This document shows, one piece after another, positions 60,801 to 63,434 of a stretch of 63,434 nucleotides of DNA. Position 1 is the first letter of the stretch, and each line of letters begins with the position of its first letter. This DNA is from an uncultured Erwinia sp. Its GTDB lineage: Bacteria > Pseudomonadota > Gammaproteobacteria > Enterobacterales > Enterobacteriaceae. Location of the stretch: contig CAJYIY010000021.1 in NCBI GenBank assembly GCA_913775305.1, forward strand, positions 1 through 63,434. Direction: 5' to 3'. The notes under the pieces were generated by a model that saw only the letters and a program-made list of their open reading frames with translations, did no database searches and was not told the DNA's origin. The position numbers were made by a program, and so were the translations under genes.

Positions 60801-63434
60801 GCTGGCTGACCAATCAGGACCATGGCCTGATCTACAGTAACGGCGGGCTGAGCATTGGCGGCAGGCTTACCGATTCCGGGGAGCTGAGCGGCCATGCCTG
60901 GCAGGTTGAGAACCTGAGCGCCACGATCGAAGCCATGGGCGATCTGCGCATTGATGCCGCGAAGACGGAAAACCGCGACACCCATTTAACGGTCAGCCCC
61001 GATTTGAAAACCGTCTCCGTTACCCCGAATCTGCTGGAGGTTGAGCTCTGTACCGGAGAAAAATGGACGGAGGGCTGCGGCAGGACGAACGGCCAGCACT
61101 ATCGTTTTAAAGGCCATCTGGAGAAATTTGATAAGGATGAGAGCAGCCCCGTAGCGTTTGACTTTGGCCCGGACGGGCGCAGCTACGCGCTGGATGAACA
61201 GGGCAACCGCGTCACCGTTGACGTCGATGGTAAGCCTCAGTATGTCTACCTCTGGCAGGACAGCGACAGGGATATCATCCGCTATAACCTGCCGGGCGTT
61301 TCCGGCGACGGGCGTCGATTCGACGTTTTCTCCTACACCCAGAGCGTTAAAGAGCAGGAGGTCACGGGCCAGGACAGCGCGGTGATCCGCAGCGGGGGCG
61401 GTTTGCTGCTGAACGGTGACCTGCACAATAAGGACAGCCAGGTGGTGGCCGGACAGGATCTGCTGATCAACGGCGGCGTTGATAACGATGAAACCACCGT
61501 CCGGCAGGTTATCAGTAAAGACGGCGTGGTCGTGCGGGCGGGTAAGCGCAAGGGCCACAAGCAGACCCACTATGAAGGACAGGGTGACTACCAGCCGCCG
61601 GTGCAGGAAACGGACCTCCCGCTGCATCTGACCGTCCAGCAACAGGGACAGGGAGCCGGCGACGGCCGGACGATCGCGCAGCGAGAACCGGCCACCGGCG
61701 GCGGGGAACAGGCAGCGGCACTGAACGGTTCGGCGGCGCTGGCGCAGCACGGACAGCAGACGCTGGTGACCGAGGTGGCACTGCCGCCCGGACCGTCGGC
61801 TGACACGCAGCTGAAACCGGTGTCGGACAGCCTCAGCGGGGGCAACGGCGCTTCAGAGGTGCCGGTGCAAAAAACCGCTGACGGGATGACGGACGTTACC
61901 CTCAGTGAGGCGGCTGCTCTGGCGGGCACCCCGGCGGGCAGTGCCGGTACCACACAGGACGGCGCGAAGATTGAAGGGGCGCAGAGCGGCCTGCCGGTTA
62001 AGGCTCCGGCGCAGGATAACTGGGTGCTGCGCAGCGTGACCGGCCCGGTGAAACTGCCGGACAACAGCCTGTTTGTGCTGCATCCCGGCTCAGACAGCCA
62101 CTTTCTGGTCGAAACCGATCCGCGCTTTACCGACGCGAAACAGGCGCTGAGCAGCAGTGCCTTCTACAGCCAGGATCAGCTGCAAAAACGGCTGGGAGAC
62201 GGCTACTATGAGCAGTGGCTGGTGCGGGATCAGGTGATGAAGACTACGGGGCAGCGCTGGCTTTCCGGCTTCAGCGATGATGAAAGCCAGTACCGGGCGC
62301 TGCTCAGCAGCGGCAAATCGTTCAGCGAACGCTTTCACATCGCGCCGGGCGTGGATCTCAGCCCGGCGCAGATGGCCGAGGTCACCAGCGATATGGTCCT
62401 GATGGTGAATCAGACGGTCACGCTGGCGGATGGCAGCACGCAGGTGGTCAGCGTGCCGAAGCTGTATGCCCGGGTGCAGCCCGGCGATCTGAAGGGCGGC
62501 GGTGCGCTGCTGGCGGGGAATAACGTCCGCGTTAACACCGCCGATAAGGTGCTGAACAGCGGCAGCATCAACGGGCGTGAGCTGACCTCCGTTTCGGCCG
62601 GGAGCCTGCTGAATACCGGCGATATCAGCGGCAACGTCACGCAGCTGGTGACCACCGGGGATATCGTTAACCGGGGCGGACAGCTGAAAGGCGGAGACCA
62701 GCTCGCCCTGCAGGCCGGGAATGATATTCTCAGCCTCACCGGCAGCGAGCAGCGGGGCAGCGAGAGCTGGCTGGGTCGCCAGGCGGGCATCAGCGTCACC
62801 CATGACGGCGGCGCACTCGCGCTGAACGCCGGCCATGATATTCAGCTGACGGCGAGCCTGGTCAGCAACCAGGGCCGCGACAGCACAACCCGCCTGACCG
62901 CGGGCAACGATATTATTCTGGATACGGCAAAAACCCGCCACGCCACCGACTACACCCGCAACAGCGAGAACTACGACCGCACGCAGGAGAGCCGGGAGAT
63001 CGGCTCCACCATTGATGCCGCAGGCAGCCTGGTGATGCAGTCGGGGCATGACCTCAACCTGCGGGCCGCGGATGTGACGGCGGGCGGAGACGCCACGCTG
63101 CTGGCGGGCCATAATCTGAACCTGCAGAGCGGCGAGGAGACCTGGGATCAGTCCACCAGCGCGAAGTGGACAAAACATCACGCCCTGTCGAAGAGCACCA
63201 CGAAGGTGCAGAGCGAGACGCATCAGAAGAGCGCGCTCAGCAGCACGGTGTCGGGCGACACGCTGAAGGTGATGGCGGGGAACGACCTGACCTCGGCGGG
63301 CAGCAATCTGCTGGGTACGCACGATGTCACCCTCAGCGCGGGCCATGATCTGACGCTGACCACCACCGCGGAGTCGGATCACTCGGCCTCGGTAGAGCAG
63401 AAGAAAAAGTCCGGCTTCAGCGGCACCGGGGGGC
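54803..63434 (+). CDS. Giant TpsA exoprotein, CdiA/filamentous-haemagglutinin type, 3' end missing
   Basis: 2877 codons are visible without a stop. The extended signal peptide begins MNKHCYRIIFNRARRMLMVV and ends near residue 72. The TPS secretion domain (about 75-330) has the motif VIIANPAGIACSGCGF, with NPAG in place of the usual NPNG. FHA-1 repeats of 20-22 residues (consensus LDNQxGxLxAxxxLxLxx) run from about 340 to 2050. A non-repeat segment at about 2060-2190 (from ELCTGEKWTEGCGR to DIIRYNLPGVSG) occupies the place of the CdiA receptor-binding domain. A linker and the conserved HFLVETDPRF block (about 2435) follow, and FHA-2 repeats start near 2560. The toxic C-terminus and any immunity gene lie beyond the window. 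AAGGAT precedes the ATG. Confidence 0.93.
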   Translation, partial: MNKHCYRIIFNRARRMLMVVSELARARGGDAGRGASGIASCIAALRPLTVALWLAGGLVSAAQAGTIMADRGAPGGQRPTVLQTGNGLPQVNIQTPNAQGLSHNKYSQFDVGERGAILNNSQHNTQTQLAGQVAGNPWLAKGTAKVILNEVNSMNPSQLRGFIEVAGKKADVIIANPAGIACSGCGFINARHSTLAAGRVQLKNGQVSGYDIDRGRITISGGGMNASGQDYTHLIARAVEVNARLQAGDLKVTTGRNQTDADGNVIVVKADDPAGRPQFAVDTSALGGMYGRRITLVGTERGVGVRNAGEIGATQGGFTLNAEGKIANSGTLYAQQDLALKTAQLDNQGQIATAGNLNIASRGDVTNKGTLSADGDLKLDSSGLLHSQAGSMLKAGGNAAVTAQNIESDVGSAMGAGIDKTGQATRQGQLTLKAEQRLTSHGTHLSHDGFVASGREVDISGSQSRAATVAVTAREGDLNADDTLIDSQQSTLSTAHTLTTRRSAIAAGQLNINAGEKLDNRGGTLISRGEQRFTLNSRQIDNSGGTLASVGDFSLTSNTLNNTGGELGSEKGSVVIQSDDISGTKGKILAAGDLSLSGQTLLLDSGLTQGQQVNVQGTSLSMQHGQLIQTGRGEMQIKTVDHLDDRNGVIESAGAIDLRAGSLDNQQGRIASNGQLRLNTGHLDNSEGTLTGGDLELRADRLTNREGTLEALQSLQITAGSLDSQQGFISADGGDAKLSVTGEMDNRGGNLQSAKNLTLSAEHLANQRGRVLAAGGKLQGHLSAGVDNSGGKLIGQQLAIQAATLDNQQGVVSAVSGEAALDLSGALNNREGILEGEKALTLNVTSLDNTAGRIATPGALHLDLHGGELINAQTHADGLGILSGADLSLTTGDFNNQQGNLQAHNLDLTAVSINNQGGSLAASNRLNLKGASLDNTQGLLSADGGAASLTLTGQLTNRQGTLQSQQALTLQAASLVNDGGKVLSAASQIAAQIGGALSNLAGSFLAGSALDLHATTIGNQRGVIAATHGDNHLTLTGLLDNQNGDIESSQRLILDAARVDNQAGQLLAGDAMQISARDLTNAAGLIQAGDALSINTHGGRLLNADTLSDTAGIRAGGTLTLSAGDVDNHHGLISGSTFTGQGLTWNNLGGEIDSLQALNLSGTTLSNGQGLISAGDGDLTASLTQTLDNQKGTLQSSQNLQIAAAALNNSSGSLLAAGGSAAVKVQGALNNQQGKLLAKTDVLLKADNIDNSQGQLMASGGSLAVSSEALTNQFGNMAAQKDVHINGQSLDNRDGTITSVDGELNAALDAAIANQRGVLQSGDSVTLTGGSLDNQSGKVLAVAGNNQITVRGDLMNEHGQIVSGRTTDLHAASLNNQDGAVSSKNAALSVNVAGAINNQRGSLEASGPVQITGDSLDNRAASLLSASESLTVSTAQRLNNQEGRIAARKNVTLTADGLDNQKGTVTAVEQTLTVNGRQDVDNSDGTLQSSGDLRLDTLRLTNAHGTLQSTAGDGRLTIGGPLDNQQGSIVTHGALTLNSGDTDNRSGTLLANSIDLTSQQLNNQAGLIQGSDSLSIDTRGRQLDNSETHGDKTGLRSGGALNLTTGELINQSGLIAGKLLTLNAQGVNNRTGAIDSAGDSHIVTDRLDNQSGAIQSGGNLSLNTRGAELLNSQGKLLADHTLTLSSGSLDNQQGLIQGGTGLTLQGSRFDNQNGKALSGADLTASVDSLNNTSGLLFATADAQVIARQAVQNQQGLIKAGQQLNLSASQIDNQNTRSSGQGIEAQDLTLSAASLNNQNGALRAGDALQASIREQISNQNGLISSQNSLTLGQPDSRPALHNGGGDIVANGNTWLWLGQLDGGGRVVSGGDLSLDITSAFNQSGTLTASHDFTLNTHGNALINGGGLSAGHQLNLSTGQLSNQQSGDINAGITHISASGILNQGVIDGGDVLLHADTLHNTGTGRLYGDQLVIDARTLLNDKTGETAATIAARNDLKIATSWLTNQDHGLIYSNGGLSIGGRLTDSGELSGHAWQVENLSATIEAMGDLRIDAAKTENRDTHLTVSPDLKTVSVTPNLLEVELCTGEKWTEGCGRTNGQHYRFKGHLEKFDKDESSPVAFDFGPDGRSYALDEQGNRVTVDVDGKPQYVYLWQDSDRDIIRYNLPGVSGDGRRFDVFSYTQSVKEQEVTGQDSAVIRSGGGLLLNGDLHNKDSQVVAGQDLLINGGVDNDETTVRQVISKDGVVVRAGKRKGHKQTHYEGQGDYQPPVQETDLPLHLTVQQQGQGAGDGRTIAQREPATGGGEQAAALNGSAALAQHGQQTLVTEVALPPGPSADTQLKPVSDSLSGGNGASEVPVQKTADGMTDVTLSEAAALAGTPAGSAGTTQDGAKIEGAQSGLPVKAPAQDNWVLRSVTGPVKLPDNSLFVLHPGSDSHFLVETDPRFTDAKQALSSSAFYSQDQLQKRLGDGYYEQWLVRDQVMKTTGQRWLSGFSDDESQYRALLSSGKSFSERFHIAPGVDLSPAQMAEVTSDMVLMVNQTVTLADGSTQVVSVPKLYARVQPGDLKGGGALLAGNNVRVNTADKVLNSGSINGRELTSVSAGSLLNTGDISGNVTQLVTTGDIVNRGGQLKGGDQLALQAGNDILSLTGSEQRGSESWLGRQAGISVTHDGGALALNAGHDIQLTASLVSNQGRDSTTRLTAGNDIILDTAKTRHATDYTRNSENYDRTQESREIGSTIDAAGSLVMQSGHDLNLRAADVTAGGDATLLAGHNLNLQSGEETWDQSTSAKWTKHHALSKSTTKVQSETHQKSALSSTVSGDTLKVMAGNDLTSAGSNLLGTHDVTLSAGHDLTLTTTAESDHSASVEQKKKSGFSGTGG

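Noticed and set aside
55492..63382. Several long minus-strand frames of 200-430 codons
   Set aside because: They mirror the repetitive GC-rich FHA repeats of the tpsA gene, show the same periodicity and lack ribosome sites.
54803..63434. Periodic repeats considered as a CRISPR or satellite array
   Set aside because: They are degenerate in-frame protein repeats of about 20-22 codons with no identical DNA repeat and spacer pattern.

Overview
The window reads as chromosomal DNA of an Erwinia/Pantoea-like enterobacterium (Erwiniaceae). Gene content and order (rnb, sap, psp, ycjXF, tyrR, tpx, ycjG, mpaA, mppA, zntB, fnrS, ttcA, dbpA, ldhA, ydbH, ynbE, ydbL, azoR, hrpA) match the E. coli 29-32 min region. 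The GC-rich codon use, the two-partner-secretion locus and the foreign inserts fit a plant- or environment-associated relative. No rRNA, tRNA or CRISPR array was recognised.

Layout. 1-4133 (minus): truncated rnb, then a ydeP-type molybdopterin oxidoreductase. 4375-5964: a MalX-like PTS permease. 5965-9538: an accessory patch with a tiny internally repeated protein, a long gene-poor stretch, a LysR regulator whose natural start codon appears to be ATA, and a two-domain CMD protein. 9773-19288 (minus): the sapABCDF ABC transporter operon, split between sapB and sapC by a 4.25 kb island. The island is flanked by a perfect 14 bp direct repeat lying exactly on the ancestral sapB stop / sapC start overlap. 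It carries a decayed P4-type integrase, phage tail and morphogenesis scraps, an intact lipoprotein gene and an intact gene for a uracil-DNA-glycosylase-like protein. 19657-24888: the envelope-stress module pspF / pspABCD with ycjX and ycjF. 25002-30732: tyrR, tpx and the murein-peptide recycling genes ycjG, mpaA and mppA. 30741-34606: a BglG-type antiterminator, a YagU-like protein and a beta-glucoside PTS gene preceded by a textbook RAT/terminator switch.

34921-37393: zntB, the FNR-dependent small RNA fnrS (recognised from its sequence), a 49-residue proline-rich ORF and ttcA. 37440-40560: a decayed prophage next to the 5' end of ttcA, the neighbourhood used by Rac in E. coli. It holds two different integrase remnants, an endolysin tail fragment, an Rz-type spanin remnant, an intact pilin-like ORF without signal peptide and the start of an IS3-type orfA. 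40733-52863: dbpA, a monooxygenase-fold protein, an MgtC-family protein, ydbJ, ldhA, the ydbH-ynbE-ydbL lipid-transport bridge genes, azoR and hrpA. 53073-end: a TpsB transporter and the first 2877 codons of a giant TpsA/CdiA-like exoprotein that runs off the window.

Functional themes are envelope homeostasis (Psp, Sap, YdbH/YnbE/YdbL, murein recycling), sugar PTS uptake and anaerobic regulation (FnrS, LdhA), with contact-dependent competition at the right end. The most unusual feature is the island inserted into the 14-nt sapB-sapC overlap. It keeps both reading frames but separates sapC from its ribosome-binding site and from the sapAB transcript. All family assignments come from reading the sequence and from recall of known proteins; no database search was run.
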